From: CAYPHJ01 sp964410485
GTDB lineage: Bacteria; Desulfobacterota; Binatia; UBA9968
Assembly (NCBI GenBank): GCA_964410485.1
Contig: CAYPHJ010000061.1
Span: forward strand, 1 to 26,232
Reading direction: 5' to 3'
DNA length: 26,232 bases
A model generated the notes under the pieces. It searched no databases. It saw nothing but the letters and a program-made list of their open reading frames with translations, and was not told the origin of the DNA. This document shows positions 1-7,835 of this stretch, piece after piece. Both the position numbers and the translations under genes were made by a program. Positions within the stretch are counted from its first letter, which is position 1. Each line of letters opens with the position of its first letter.

Positions 1-53
1 AGGTCGGGAACTTCGATGACGTGCGAGTCAGCCGAAATAATCGTCTCGTCCAT
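1..53 (-). CDS. Amidohydrolase, N-terminal fragment cut by window edge
   Basis: Only 17 codons are visible, reading MDETIISADSHVIEVPD. The ATG lies at 53 and a strong AGGAGGAG Shine-Dalgarno sequence sits just upstream (about 57-65 on the complementary strand). The segment IISADSH matches the start of the complete amidohydrolase at 11430-12488 (IISADSHIMEPDD), where the Asp-x-His pair is the first metal-binding element of the amidohydrolase-2 (ACMSD-like) family. It follows the dehydrogenase gene in the same direction after 154 bp and may belong to the same transcript. Assignment rests on this short match only; substrate cannot be inferred. Confidence 0.72.
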   Translation of the reverse strand, partial: MDETIISADSHVIEVPD

Positions 54-207
54 GGCTCCTCCTGCGCTACTTAAGCGGCGCTACTTACCCATTCCTTATG
101 GCGTTTTCATCAGCGCGATGACCGGCCTTATCACTGTGCCTGTTCTTGTATGAACTTTCTAACGCGTTAATGAACTCGTTGTCAAAAACTTAGCTTAACC
201 CTACTTA
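54..207. other. Intergenic gap without recognised element
   Basis: This gap lies between two minus-strand genes. The only structure seen is a 10-base direct repeat GCGCTACTTA near 65-87. No stem-loop followed by a T run and no convincing promoter was found, so read-through from the dehydrogenase into the partial amidohydrolase is possible. Confidence 0.4.
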
Positions 208-1230
208 TCACGGCCAGAAGCGTTCTTTCCATCGTTTGATCGCGTCACGATTTACAATGGTCTCGGGCGCACGACCACCGAGAATAGACAGAATACTTTC
301 AGCGGCCATGCGCTGCCCGGCCTCCAGCGAGCCCGGATTATTGCCGATGATATGCGGCGTCATGATCAAGCGTCCAGGGTCCACCTGACGCAGTGGGTTG
401 TCCATCGGCGTTGGTTCTTCATCGAACACATCCAACGCGGCGCCGGCAATGATCCCTTCGTTCAAAGCCCGGCAAAGATCGTTTTCATCAAAAACCTGCC
501 CCCGCGAGGTGTTCACGATGTAAGCCGTTTGTTTCATGAGCCGCAGTTGCGGCATGCTCAACATGCGGCGGGTTTCCTTCGTCAAGACGACATGAATGGT
601 CACCACGTCGGATTGCCGCAACAGTTCTTCCAAAGAGACCATTTTTACGCCCAATGGGTCGACCGTCTCTTGAGTCACGTAAGGATCATAGCCGAGCAAT
701 TTCATGTCCCAGGGCCCCAGTCGCTTGGCGACATTCCGGCCGATTCTTCCGAGACCGATAATGCCCACAATTCTACCCATCATCAGCGCGCCGCGATTTT
801 GCGGCTCCTTCCATCCGCCGCCGCGCAAAACGGCTTCGTTAAACTTGAGGCGCTTGAACAGCGCTACCATGAAACCCACCGTGGCCTCGGCAACGCCCAA
901 GTAATTCTCGGGCGTCGGGCTGTTACAGCACAAAATTCCAAGATCGCTTGCGGCCTCGACATCGACAGTTTCGATTCCGATGCTCGATTTCACCACGGCT
1001 TGTAGATTGGGGCATGAATCCAAGATATCGCCTGTAATGAGATCGCGCCCCGCCGGTAAGACGACATCGCAGTCACCGATAAGTTTGATCAACTCGCGGT
1101 TATCGTAGCGAAAGTTCCGAAAATCATCGGAGGACTTGCCGAGCACCAGCTCGCAGTTCCCCTGGCGCAACAGCTCTTCGGCAAGGGTCAGCCGTGTGGG
1201 CCCCGTAAGACAGATTTTGCGGGTCGGCAT
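208..1230 (-). CDS. D-isomer 2-hydroxyacid dehydrogenase (NAD-dependent)
   Basis: A complete protein of 340 residues, the usual length for the D-2-hydroxyacid dehydrogenase / phosphoglycerate dehydrogenase-like family, which interconverts 2-oxo acids and D-2-hydroxy acids with NAD(P)H in the cytosol. The Rossmann motif GLGRIG is at residues 159-164, with an Asp at about 182 (GYDP) that would favour NAD. The catalytic triad is present: Arg243 in NTSRG, Glu272 in DEEP and His293 in TPHIIG, at typical spacing. The ATG at 1230 is preferred because GGAG lies 7 bases upstream; a GTG at 1233 is the alternative. The start shares a base with the stop of the upstream amidohydrolase (TGATG), indicating translational coupling. 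The substrate is not defined; serine biosynthesis is unlikely given the context and the lack of an ACT domain. Confidence 0.9.
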   Translation of the reverse strand: MPTRKICLTGPTRLTLAEELLRQGNCELVLGKSSDDFRNFRYDNRELIKLIGDCDVVLPAGRDLITGDILDSCPNLQAVVKSSIGIETVDVEAASDLGILCCNSPTPENYLGVAEATVGFMVALFKRLKFNEAVLRGGGWKEPQNRGALMMGRIVGIIGLGRIGRNVAKRLGPWDMKLLGYDPYVTQETVDPLGVKMVSLEELLRQSDVVTIHVVLTKETRRMLSMPQLRLMKQTAYIVNTSRGQVFDENDLCRALNEGIIAGAALDVFDEEPTPMDNPLRQVDPGRLIMTPHIIGNNPGSLEAGQRMAAESILSILGGRAPETIVNRDAIKRWKERFWP

Positions 1231-2261
1231 CACGCAGCTCCGCCCAAGTTATAGAGTTTTTTTGCCGTTTCGGCGAAGAGCCATTTCTTGCCGTCATCGT
1301 CCAAGTCCTCGCGCCTGCCCAAGTGTTCGATGTTTTCCGGGAATTCGGTATCCCAGTGGGGGTAGTCAGAGGCATAGTAGAGAACGTTACGGGTCAGCAA
1401 ATCGGCTGTCGGACCGATCAAAGGCTCATAGTCTTCCGCGTGCAGATAGATGCGCCCCTCTTTGAAGTACTCGCTCGGCTTTTTTCTACACTTTGGCGCT
1501 TCAACTTTTCCTCTTTTTTCCCATTCTTCGTTCATCCGCCCCATCCAATAGGGTGCCCAACTGCAGCCGGCCTCCATGAAGGCCACCCGTAATTTGGGGA
1601 ATTGATCAAAGACCCCGCGGAACATGAAGCTGGTGAGCTGCATCATCTGGGCAAAGGAATGGGACAATGTATGAACTTCGATAAATTGATCGAACAGATC
1701 GCCGGCAAAGTAATGCGGCCCCCTGACCGTCGCGTGGACACCCACCATGCACTTGAGCCTTTCGGCTTCCGCGTAGATTGGCCAGTACTCTTCGTCGCCC
1801 AGCGGCTTGCGCAAGCCAATGGCTGGAAGCATGAGGCCGACGAGTTTGAGGTCCTGGATCGCGCGCCGGAGTTCCTTCACCGCTTCCGGCACATCTTGGA
1901 ACGGAACCAATGCGACTGCCTTGAGCCTCGGGCTGACTTTTTGAAACTCCTCCGACACAAAGTCGTTCCACGCTTTGGAATACGCAACGGCCACGTCCGG
2001 TTCTCTAATCCAACCGACGCTCAGCCCATTGGTCGGATACAACACGGCTGTCGAAACGCCGCCTCGATCCATGGCATCGAGCCATGATTTGGCATCCCGG
2101 GCGCGAGTCCCGAGCGTACCACCGAGAGAGCGGTCCCAGCTGTCCCTCGGAGTGAGGGTGGCGGCGCGGTTGCGAAAGCGCGCTTCCATGTACGGTTTGA
2201 GTTGGCTGTCTTCTTCGGTGATATGCCCGTCAGCATCGATGACCTCGTAACGAAATGCCAT
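1230..2261 (-). CDS. Amidohydrolase-2 family metal-dependent hydrolase/decarboxylase
   Basis: A protein of 343 residues with the TIM-barrel pattern of the amidohydrolase-2 (ACMSD-like) family, which includes decarboxylases of aromatic acids as well as hydrolases. The N-terminal DADGH (residues 9-13) supplies the Asp-x-His-type first metal site, His176 lies in GVHATVRG, and the last barrel Asp is Asp299 in the typical SDYPHWD block. The start is well supported: AAGGAGG precedes the ATG at 2261. The stop overlaps the start of the dehydrogenase gene. No signal peptide is visible, so it should be cytosolic. Hydrolase versus decarboxylase cannot be decided from sequence. Aromatic-acid genes at 4.7-9.0 kb make a decarboxylase role plausible, but that is inference. 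Confidence 0.88.
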   Translation of the reverse strand: MAFRYEVIDADGHITEEDSQLKPYMEARFRNRAATLTPRDSWDRSLGGTLGTRARDAKSWLDAMDRGGVSTAVLYPTNGLSVGWIREPDVAVAYSKAWNDFVSEEFQKVSPRLKAVALVPFQDVPEAVKELRRAIQDLKLVGLMLPAIGLRKPLGDEEYWPIYAEAERLKCMVGVHATVRGPHYFAGDLFDQFIEVHTLSHSFAQMMQLTSFMFRGVFDQFPKLRVAFMEAGCSWAPYWMGRMNEEWEKRGKVEAPKCRKKPSEYFKEGRIYLHAEDYEPLIGPTADLLTRNVLYYASDYPHWDTEFPENIEHLGRREDLDDDGKKWLFAETAKKLYNLGGAA

Positions 2262-2589
2262 GGCACGGTCCTCCTTTTGTCCAAGCTTGGTAACATTCGT
2301 CTACGCCTTCAGGTTACGGCGTGTCAAGACTGGCTGCATGGCTGAGACTGGAGCACTGTCGTCATTCCCGCATGCTTTTTCCGCCACAGGGCTTCGGACG
2401 GATCAGCCTCAGGCTGAGGCGGGAATCCAGTTCCCGCTTTTCATCCGATAATCCCGCAGTCTGGCAAACAGCGGCCAATTAGTAGGTGATGGGAGAAAGT
2501 TTCATCGTCACTCCTTTTGTTGTCATTGTGCAGGCTTGTCTTGACGCATACGTTAACGCTATGGTGGGAGCAACAGGGGGATTCAGTAA
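2262..2589. other. Divergent intergenic region
   Basis: This 328-bp gap separates the minus-strand amidohydrolase from a plus-strand small gene and should hold both promoters, but I cannot pick either confidently. It contains the palindromic element at 2364-2426. Two overlapping minus-strand ORFs here (61 and 72 codons) have no ribosome binding site or family resemblance and were not called. Confidence 0.4.
2364..2426. repeat. dRS3-like palindromic element (ATTCCCGC/GCGGGAAT)
   Basis: ATTCCCGC at 2364-2371 is inverted as GCGGGAAT at 2419-2426. A second palindrome, GCCTCAGGCTGAGGC (2406-2420), lies inside the right arm. The ATTCCC...GGGAAT arms resemble the dRS3-type repeats described in Neisseria and similar dispersed repeats in environmental genomes. 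The interior is longer than in dRS3, so this is resemblance, not membership. Confidence 0.55.
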
Positions 2590-2859
2590 GTGAAAACCTC
2601 GTGCGCCATCGTTCTGGTACTGGCATGGATTTTGTGGATTCGAACTCAGGGCCCGGGCGTTAACAGTTGGGCTGCTCTCACGGGCTTTGCCAACCAAAAG
2701 CAGTGTCTCGCAAACATGAGGGAAAAACTGGACGTTTGGCGCGCGTTCGAAGACGCGCGCTTCACTGCTAACGCGGTAACCTTCACCGATACCAACACAA
2801 CGATGAGCTATCTTTGCTTGCCCGACACCGAAGACCCGCGACCGAAAGTCAAACGGTGA
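2590..2859 (+). CDS. Short exported protein of unknown function (CLPDTxDPR motif)
   Basis: An 89-residue protein starting with GTG at 2590, preceded by an AGGGGG stretch about 8 bases upstream. Residues 5-17 are hydrophobic after a Lys, consistent with an uncleaved or poorly cleaved signal sequence. Two cysteines, Cys39 (QKQCLANM) and Cys76 (YLCLPDT), would suit a single disulfide in the periplasm. The end, LCLPDTEDPRPK, resembles a motif I recall from other small hypothetical proteins of environmental bacteria; this is from memory, not a search. It is the only plus-strand gene in the left 12 kb. No function is proposed. Confidence 0.62.
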   Translation: MKTSCAIVLVLAWILWIRTQGPGVNSWAALTGFANQKQCLANMREKLDVWRAFEDARFTANAVTFTDTNTTMSYLCLPDTEDPRPKVKR

Positions 2860-2868
2860 GGCAGAAAT

Positions 2869-2889
2869 GGAGTATTGCTTTTCTACTCC
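2869..2889 (+). terminator. Weak stem-loop after the small exported gene
   Basis: GGAGTA (2869-2874) pairs with TACTCC (2884-2889) around a 9-base T-rich loop, just after the stop at 2859. There is no T run behind it, so it is at best a weak terminator candidate. Confidence 0.25.
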
Positions 2890-2955
2890 GTAACTCCAGC
2901 GCGTTCCCCGATAGCCGTATTTCAGAGCCAGCGCCGGCAGTCGCAGGGCGCCCGC

Positions 2956-4542
2956 TTATTTTGGTCGGGACGCGAGACGGTCGTAAACCTTAGTTGAGGC
3001 GTTTGGTGTTTCGACGCGTAAGACATTTTTTTGGATCTTGGAGCTGGGAGTCTTGGGCAGCTCTTCGCGATACTCAATAAAGCGCGGCACTTTAAATGGG
3101 GCCAGGCGTGCGCTGCAAAATGTCCAGATCGTCTCCGGCGGGAGTACCTCTACCGTGACCGCCGGTTTCAGAACGATATAGGCCTTGACTTCTTCTCCGC
3201 GGATCTGATCCGGTACACCGACCACGGCAGACTCGGCGATCTGGGGATGCGAGTTCAATACGCGCTCCACTTCTTCGGATGATATGTTCTCGTCGCTACG
3301 ACGGACCATATCCTTGAGGCGATCGACGAAATAGAGAAACCCATCCGCATCGAGATAGCCCAGATCACCAGTGTAAAGCCAGCCGTCCTTGAGCGCTTTG
3401 ACCGTTGCCGCGGGATTTTTGAAGTAGCCCTGCATAACCGCCGGACTCTGTTTAACGATTTCGCCCGGTATATCCGGTGGCAGCGGGTTTCCAGCTTCGT
3501 CGCGGATTTGTATTCGATGCACATCGGGCGCCAGCGGTAAACCGCAGCTGCCGAGCTTTCGTCTGTCTTTGTTCAGCGGGCCAATGACGCTCAGGATGTC
3601 TTCCGTCAAACTGTATGAAGGCACAGCGGTCAACGCGAATCGTTCCTCGAAGCGGATGTGCACGTCCGGTGCCAGCAATGCAACCACGAGGCGCAAAGGG
3701 TTGTTTCGATCGTCAGGCCTCTCGGGTAAGCTCAGTAGTATCTGCGGAATGGTCCGCATGAGACTCGAAGTTGTAATCCCGTACTCCCGCACCTCTTCCC
3801 AGAAGCGCGAGGCGCTGAACCGTTCCGTCAACTCGATCCTACCCCCCACAGCGAGCATGCCGATGCACATGTGGCAAAGAGCGTTGACATGAAAGAGAGG
3901 AAGAAGGCAGAGGACACGGTCGTCTTGGGTCCAGCCCAATGCTTCGGCCCGCACGCGCGGCGCAAACGCGTAGGCATACTGCGACAGCATAACCCCTTTC
4001 GGCCGATCAGTCGTTCCGGAGGTATAGGTAATCGAAGCCAGATCTCCCGGTGCGACAGCAAACCGCGATGGTTTGCGTTCAACGTTTCTTAGAAAAGCAC
4101 GCCACAAAAGCACCCCGGGAGTTTCATCTTCGCCCACCAGGACGATGCGTCGGAGTCGGTCGAGTTTGTCGCGCACGGCGTTCACCAACGGCAAAAGTCC
4201 CGCGGACACGACGACCACAGATGCTTCCGAGTGGCGCAAGACATATTCAGCCTCTTCTTCGGTATAAGCGGTATTCAGCGGAACAAAGACCGCGCCGATC
4301 CGGCTCACGGCGAAGACGGCAAAAAGAAACTCCGGGCAGTTCGGCAGCAACAACGCGATCTTGTCGCCTTTGACTGTACCGAGGCGCAGAAGAGCGGCAG
4401 CAATGCGGTCAACTTCCTGTTGGAACTCGGCGTAGCTCCAACGCCGATCCTTGAAGATCAGCGCCACGTTATGGGGATGACGCTCCACTCTGGCGCGTAA
4501 CAGCTCCGTCAAAGTCCCTGGAAAGGAGTACTGCATACCCAT
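2956..4542 (-). CDS. AMP-forming acyl/aryl-CoA synthetase (class I adenylate-forming)
   Basis: A complete 528-residue ligase that would activate a carboxylic acid through an acyl-adenylate and transfer it to CoA. The phosphate-binding loop TYTSGTTDRPKG is at 172-183, the adenylate-contacting YSLTE at 310-314, YTGD at 390-393, the hinge segment DRLKDMVRR at about 407-415, and the C-terminal PKTPSSKIQK with the catalytic-type Lys at 502. The hinge is followed by DENISS rather than the common GGENIS; an RRxGENIS hinge is typical of CaiC-like betaine-CoA ligases, so this belongs near that branch. The ATG at 4542 lacks a strong Shine-Dalgarno sequence; an in-frame ATG at 4536 is equivalent. The gene lies 151 bp after pcaB in the same direction, separated by a repeat. 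It may activate an aromatic acid or a pathway product, but the substrate is unknown. Confidence 0.88.
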   Translation of the reverse strand: MGMQYSFPGTLTELLRARVERHPHNVALIFKDRRWSYAEFQQEVDRIAAALLRLGTVKGDKIALLLPNCPEFLFAVFAVSRIGAVFVPLNTAYTEEEAEYVLRHSEASVVVVSAGLLPLVNAVRDKLDRLRRIVLVGEDETPGVLLWRAFLRNVERKPSRFAVAPGDLASITYTSGTTDRPKGVMLSQYAYAFAPRVRAEALGWTQDDRVLCLLPLFHVNALCHMCIGMLAVGGRIELTERFSASRFWEEVREYGITTSSLMRTIPQILLSLPERPDDRNNPLRLVVALLAPDVHIRFEERFALTAVPSYSLTEDILSVIGPLNKDRRKLGSCGLPLAPDVHRIQIRDEAGNPLPPDIPGEIVKQSPAVMQGYFKNPAATVKALKDGWLYTGDLGYLDADGFLYFVDRLKDMVRRSDENISSEEVERVLNSHPQIAESAVVGVPDQIRGEEVKAYIVLKPAVTVEVLPPETIWTFCSARLAPFKVPRFIEYREELPKTPSSKIQKNVLRVETPNASTKVYDRLASRPK

Positions 4543-4568
4543 TAGCTCTGAATTTCTTCACCCCCGAT

Positions 4569-4624
4569 AAATCCCCCCAATAGCCCCCTTTCGCAAAGGG
4601 GCCGGCCCTAGGACGGAGGGATTT
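4569..4624 (-). repeat. Core-only copy (C) of the dispersed repeat
   Basis: About 56 bp that match the central part of the long repeats at 11169-11352 and 24841-25025: AAATCCCCCC, AATAGCCCCCTTT, CAAAGGGG and GGAGGGATTT in the same order, with several changes. It is oriented like the 24.8-kb copy. Its ends (AAATCCC and GGGATTT) are inverted, so it can fold into a hairpin in the pcaB-ligase gap. Confidence 0.75.
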
Positions 4625-4693
4625 GCGTATAGTCACATTTTCGAGGGAGGAAACGCAAAGGCACCAAGCGACGCGTGCATTCTAACACCGATT

Positions 4694-6052
4694 TTAAGAT
4701 GATGAGATCTTCCGTGCGCGCTCGAGCACGCGGTCAATTATTTTTTCCGTTTCACCCAGATAGTTCGCCGGCTCGGATAGACTTTGCCAGTCGATGGTCC
4801 CGTCCGGCAGCAGGCCGGCTGTTTGAGCACGCACAATATCCATCAACGGTTTTTTTTCGAATAATGCGATGCCGCAGGACTGCTTGACAAGATGCTCCGC
4901 TTTGGAGCGCGGGATGTGGCGCGCCAGCGCAAAAACGGCGGCTTCGGCGAGGATCAAGTCGTTGAACCGGACTATGTTCTCGCGCATCCTGGGTTCGTCC
5001 ACCTGGAGGTTTTGGGCCAAATACAACGCGTGCTTCAGGGCCCCGGCTGCAAGCACGATCATTTGCGGGAGCACAAGCCATTCCAACTGCCAAGCGTGAG
5101 TCGCGCGCTCCTGTTCCTGGATTTGAGCATGGTGAACCGCCGAGAGTAACGACGCGTTAGCGCGCGCAGCAGCCAACACGAGCTCGCTCGTAATGGGATT
5201 TGTCTTCTGCGGCATGGTGGAGCTGCCCCCTCTGCCTTGCTCGGCCGATTCAGCTACTTCAGCGACCTCAGTTTGCGCGAGCAGGATGATGTCTTGCGCC
5301 ATTTTTCCGAGGCTACCCGTCACCATGCTGAGCCAGCCGGCAAACTCCGCGAGACTGTCGCGCTGCGTATGCCAAGGCATGAGCGGTGCCGACAACTCCA
5401 ACTCTTCCGCGAGAGCGTTCATCACGGCGATTCCTTTGTCGCCGAGCGCTGCCATCGTACCGGCGGCGCCGCCGAACTGAACAACCAGCAGGCGGGATGA
5501 GAGTTCCTCCATGCGCTCGTAGTGGCGAAGGATCGGAGCCAGCCACGACGCGACCTTGAGACCAAAACTCACAGGCAGTGCCTGTTGGCCATGGGTGCGC
5601 GCAGCCATCACTGCAGTGCGGTACTTGGCGCACAGTTCCGTTAAGAGCCGCGATAACTGGACGACACGCTCTCTCAACACCGCTAATACCGCCCGGATCT
5701 GTAAGACGAAGGCAGTATCCATGATATCTTGCGTTGTCGCTCCCCAATGCACGTAAGGAGCTGCGCGGGGCCCGACCGCCTTGCGCAGTTCCTCGATTAA
5801 AGCCACCACAGGAAATCCGGAACGCGCCGTTCCCTTGCCCAGTGACGGGAAGTCTATGGCCTCGACAACGCCCTTTTTTGAGATCTCTTCAGCCGCGCTT
5901 ACGGGAATGATATCGAAGCGGCCCTCGACGCGCGCAAGGGCGGCTTCGGTTTGTACCAAAGCGCGAACATAGGCATGATCGGTCAGCAGCCGGGCAATCT
6001 CCGGGTCTTCGAAAAGCGGGGCGAAAATTGCTGAATCGAGTACAGTGCTCAT
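4694..6052 (-). CDS. pcaB: 3-carboxy-cis,cis-muconate cycloisomerase
   Basis: A 452-residue member of the fumarate lyase/aspartase superfamily. The superfamily signature GSSTMPQKTNP is at 276-286, with HWGATTQD at 102-109 and RTHGQQALP at 152-160, the positions expected for PcaB and adenylosuccinate lyase-type enzymes. The length fits PcaB. The call as PcaB rather than PurB rests on position: it follows pcaD, pcaC, pcaH and pcaG on the same strand. The enzyme lactonises 3-carboxymuconate, the product of PcaHG, to 4-carboxymuconolactone, the substrate of PcaC. The start ATG at 6052 has only a weak purine-rich stretch (GAAGTGAG) before it. A 289-bp repeat-filled gap separates it from pcaG. Confidence 0.9.
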   Translation of the reverse strand: MSTVLDSAIFAPLFEDPEIARLLTDHAYVRALVQTEAALARVEGRFDIIPVSAAEEISKKGVVEAIDFPSLGKGTARSGFPVVALIEELRKAVGPRAAPYVHWGATTQDIMDTAFVLQIRAVLAVLRERVVQLSRLLTELCAKYRTAVMAARTHGQQALPVSFGLKVASWLAPILRHYERMEELSSRLLVVQFGGAAGTMAALGDKGIAVMNALAEELELSAPLMPWHTQRDSLAEFAGWLSMVTGSLGKMAQDIILLAQTEVAEVAESAEQGRGGSSTMPQKTNPITSELVLAAARANASLLSAVHHAQIQEQERATHAWQLEWLVLPQMIVLAAGALKHALYLAQNLQVDEPRMRENIVRFNDLILAEAAVFALARHIPRSKAEHLVKQSCGIALFEKKPLMDIVRAQTAGLLPDGTIDWQSLSEPANYLGETEKIIDRVLERARKISSS

Positions 6053-6213
6053 CTCACTTCGTCACGGAAAATAGCGATTCTACTCACCCCGAAGGCCACA
6101 GCCGCCTCGAAGTCGCAAACAACATTTCGAAATATCTCACGAAAGCATGCCCTGCGCCCAGTCGAAGGGATGCAAAGGACGCAAAGGAAGAATCCGTTCA
6201 AGATACCCTGTAG

Positions 6214-6252
6214 GGGCAGACCCACGTGTCTGCCCTGCGCGGCCACGCAGGG
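6214..6252. repeat. Two overlapping hairpins (REP-like)
   Basis: GGGCAGAC (6214-6221) pairs with GTCTGCCC (6228-6235). CCCTGCG (6233-6239) pairs with CGCAGGG (6246-6252). The two stems share 6233-6235, so they compete at their junction. The first resembles a GGGGCAGACCCACGTGTCTGCCC-type extragenic palindrome common in metagenomic genomes (recalled, not searched). Confidence 0.65.
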
Positions 6253-6269
6253 CCGTCCCGACAAGTTCA

Positions 6270-6331
6270 CTGAGGCTTATTTTCATCTCTCTGCGGGCGA
6301 GCGTGAGATCATGAGTCAGTTCGTGGTGTGA
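6270..6331 (+). repeat. Diverged end-only copy (D) of the dispersed repeat
   Basis: It contains TGAGGCTTATTTTCAT, CTGCGGGCGAGCGTGAG, ATCATGA and TTCGTGGTG in the same order as the right part of the repeat at 11169-11352, which has TGAGGGCTCATTTTCAT, CTGCGGGCGAGCGTAAG, CTCATGA and TTCGTGGTG. It shows that this half of the repeat can occur without the GC-palindromic core. Confidence 0.7.
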
Positions 6332-6341
6332 TCGGCGGCAT

Positions 6342-6914
6342 TTACATATCAAAAAAAACCGTCTCGCGTTCGCCCTGGAGGCGGATATCGAACCGGTAGA
6401 CAACCTTACCGCCTCGTTCTTCGCGAGCCGCGATCAATGTTCGACGCCGAGCCTTATCTTTAATCGCGGAGAGGACCGGATCTCGTTCGTTTCCCGGTTC
6501 ATTCGCAAAATAAATTCTGGTAAATGCGTGAACCAGCATGCCACGGGCAAACACCGTCACGTTGGCGTGAGGCGCCTGTACCCGCCCATTACGACCCGGT
6601 ACAGACCCCGGTTTTATCGTTTCAAACCAGTAGGCCCCGTTTGCATCCGTTCCGGCGCGCCCCCAACCCATGAACTGTGGATCGAACGGCTTTTCTTGTT
6701 TGTCTTCGGGATGGTTGTAGCGGCCGTAAGCATTAGCTTGCCAAATTTCAACCAGCGCATCGGGAACGGGGTTTCCATCGCCGTCGAATACCTGCCCTTC
6801 GATGCGAATTTTTTCACCCACCGTGGTCTCGCTGGCGAGGCTGTTCATCGGCTTGCGCGTAAGCCCGAGTGAATAGAACGGGCCGACGGTTTGCGAAGGA
6901 GTTTGTTTTAGCAT
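6342..6914 (-). CDS. pcaG: Protocatechuate 3,4-dioxygenase, alpha subunit
   Basis: A 190-residue intradiol dioxygenase subunit beginning MLKQTPSQTVGPFYSLG, the hallmark N-terminus of PcaG. The intradiol core VEIWQANAYGRYNHPED is present. At the iron site the chain reads PGSVPGRNG and PHANVTVFARG, so it lacks the Tyr and paired His ligands, as expected of alpha subunits, which complete the active site of the iron-bearing beta subunit. It pairs with pcaH, whose 3' end it overlaps by 7 bp (ATGCTAA), so the two subunits are translationally coupled and made in equal amounts. The product, 3-carboxy-cis,cis-muconate, feeds PcaB. Confidence 0.95.
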   Translation of the reverse strand: MLKQTPSQTVGPFYSLGLTRKPMNSLASETTVGEKIRIEGQVFDGDGNPVPDALVEIWQANAYGRYNHPEDKQEKPFDPQFMGWGRAGTDANGAYWFETIKPGSVPGRNGRVQAPHANVTVFARGMLVHAFTRIYFANEPGNERDPVLSAIKDKARRRTLIAAREERGGKVVYRFDIRLQGERETVFFDM

Positions 6915-7624
6915 CGGTCATTCTCAAAAAACGTTTGCTGCCGTCCACGCAACACGATATCGAAGCGATATCCCAGTGCCCACTCCGGTTCTGTTACGTC
7001 ATGCGCGTACGCGGCAATGAGGCGCTGGCGCCCGCGTTTGCTGGGAATCGAGTTCAAAATCGGATCCAGCGGAATCAGTGGATCGCCCGGGAAAAAAAAC
7101 TGGGTCACTAAGCGGGTGACAAAACTGGGTCCAAACAAGGAAAGGTGGATATGCGCCGGCCGCCACGCGTTGGGGTGATTGCGCCACGGATAGGCCCCCG
7201 GCCGAATCGTCAGTAAACGATACGCGCCCTTTTCATTTGTCATACAGCGACCGGCACCAATGAAGTTGGGGTCGAGAGGCGCGTTATGCTGGTCGACTTC
7301 ATGATGATAGCGACCGGCCGCATTCGCCTGCCAAATCTCGATGAGTGTATTCGGAACGGGTTGCTCATCTTCATCCAACACCCGGCCGACGATAATCAGT
7401 CGCTCGCCCATCGCCTCGGTGCCCGTCCCCGCGTTGCGTGTCAGATCGTTATCTCCTGGCTGCACCGCCGCCTCGCCAAAGAGCGGGCCCGTGATCTCCG
7501 AGAGGGTCTGTTTCATGGGCACAAGCCGCTTTAGAGGCGCGCGCTTGACCGAAGAGGCATAAGCGTCGAAACGATAGGACGGATGGGACTTCCAATCGCG
7601 CGGTTTGTATTGCTGGATATCCAT
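6908..7624 (-). CDS. pcaH: Protocatechuate 3,4-dioxygenase, beta subunit
   Basis: A 238-residue intradiol ring-cleavage subunit that holds the non-haem Fe(III). The four iron ligands are in place: Tyr106 (AAGRYHHEVD), Tyr145 (PGAYPW), His158 and His160 (RPAHIHLS). MKQTLSEITGPLFG at 37-50 and the C-terminal half are typical of PcaH. Together with PcaG it opens protocatechuate between the hydroxyls using O2. The ATG at 7624 follows AAAGG at a 7-base spacing. The gene ends inside pcaG. Upstream, 211 bp carrying a long hairpin separate it from pcaC, so it may have its own promoter or be reached by read-through. Confidence 0.96.
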   Translation of the reverse strand: MDIQQYKPRDWKSHPSYRFDAYASSVKRAPLKRLVPMKQTLSEITGPLFGEAAVQPGDNDLTRNAGTGTEAMGERLIIVGRVLDEDEQPVPNTLIEIWQANAAGRYHHEVDQHNAPLDPNFIGAGRCMTNEKGAYRLLTIRPGAYPWRNHPNAWRPAHIHLSLFGPSFVTRLVTQFFFPGDPLIPLDPILNSIPSKRGRQRLIAAYAHDVTEPEWALGYRFDIVLRGRQQTFFENDRC

Positions 7625-7703
7625 AGACTAACCTTTCTTCGTTGTCGATAAGTCTCACCCTTGCGCCAAGTCGACCGCATCGCGATAGCCAATTTGTAGA
7701 TGT

Positions 7704-7798
7704 GTCATCTTGAACGAAGTGAAAGATCTGCTTTGGGCGTTTCCACTTGTTTTAACGACGAAAAGCAGATTCTTCGTCGCTGCACTCCTCAGAATGAC
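7704..7798. repeat. Long imperfect inverted repeat between pcaC and pcaH
   Basis: The left arm GTCATCTTGAACGAAGTGAA...GATCTGCTTT (7704-7734) pairs imperfectly with the right arm AAAAGCAGATTCTTCGTCGC...AGAATGAC (7761-7798) across a 26-base interior. The edges GTCAT/ATGAC and the CTGCTTT/AAAGCAG block mark a repeat type that recurs at about 17284-17370. A hairpin of this size in the pca transcript could slow polymerase or protect an RNA end. Confidence 0.75.
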
Positions 7799-7835
7799 AT
7801 TGAGACACAATGGGATTCCATACGATCTGCCGATC

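Larger units (their letters stand above)
6053..6341. other. pcaG-pcaB gap filled with palindromic repeats
   Basis: This gap interrupts an otherwise co-directional gene set. From right to left it holds the repeat copy D (6270-6331), two overlapping hairpins (6214-6252) and a short GCAAAGGACGCAAAGG run at about 6172-6187. No coding signal of quality was seen. The hairpins would form in a pcaG-pcaB transcript and could act as processing or attenuation sites. Confidence 0.5.

Noticed and set aside
2632..2705. tRNA-like stretch on the minus strand (GAGTTCGAATCC resembles a T arm)
   Set aside because: The five-base T stem does not pair, no D arm or acceptor stem can be built, and the stretch lies within the small exported gene.
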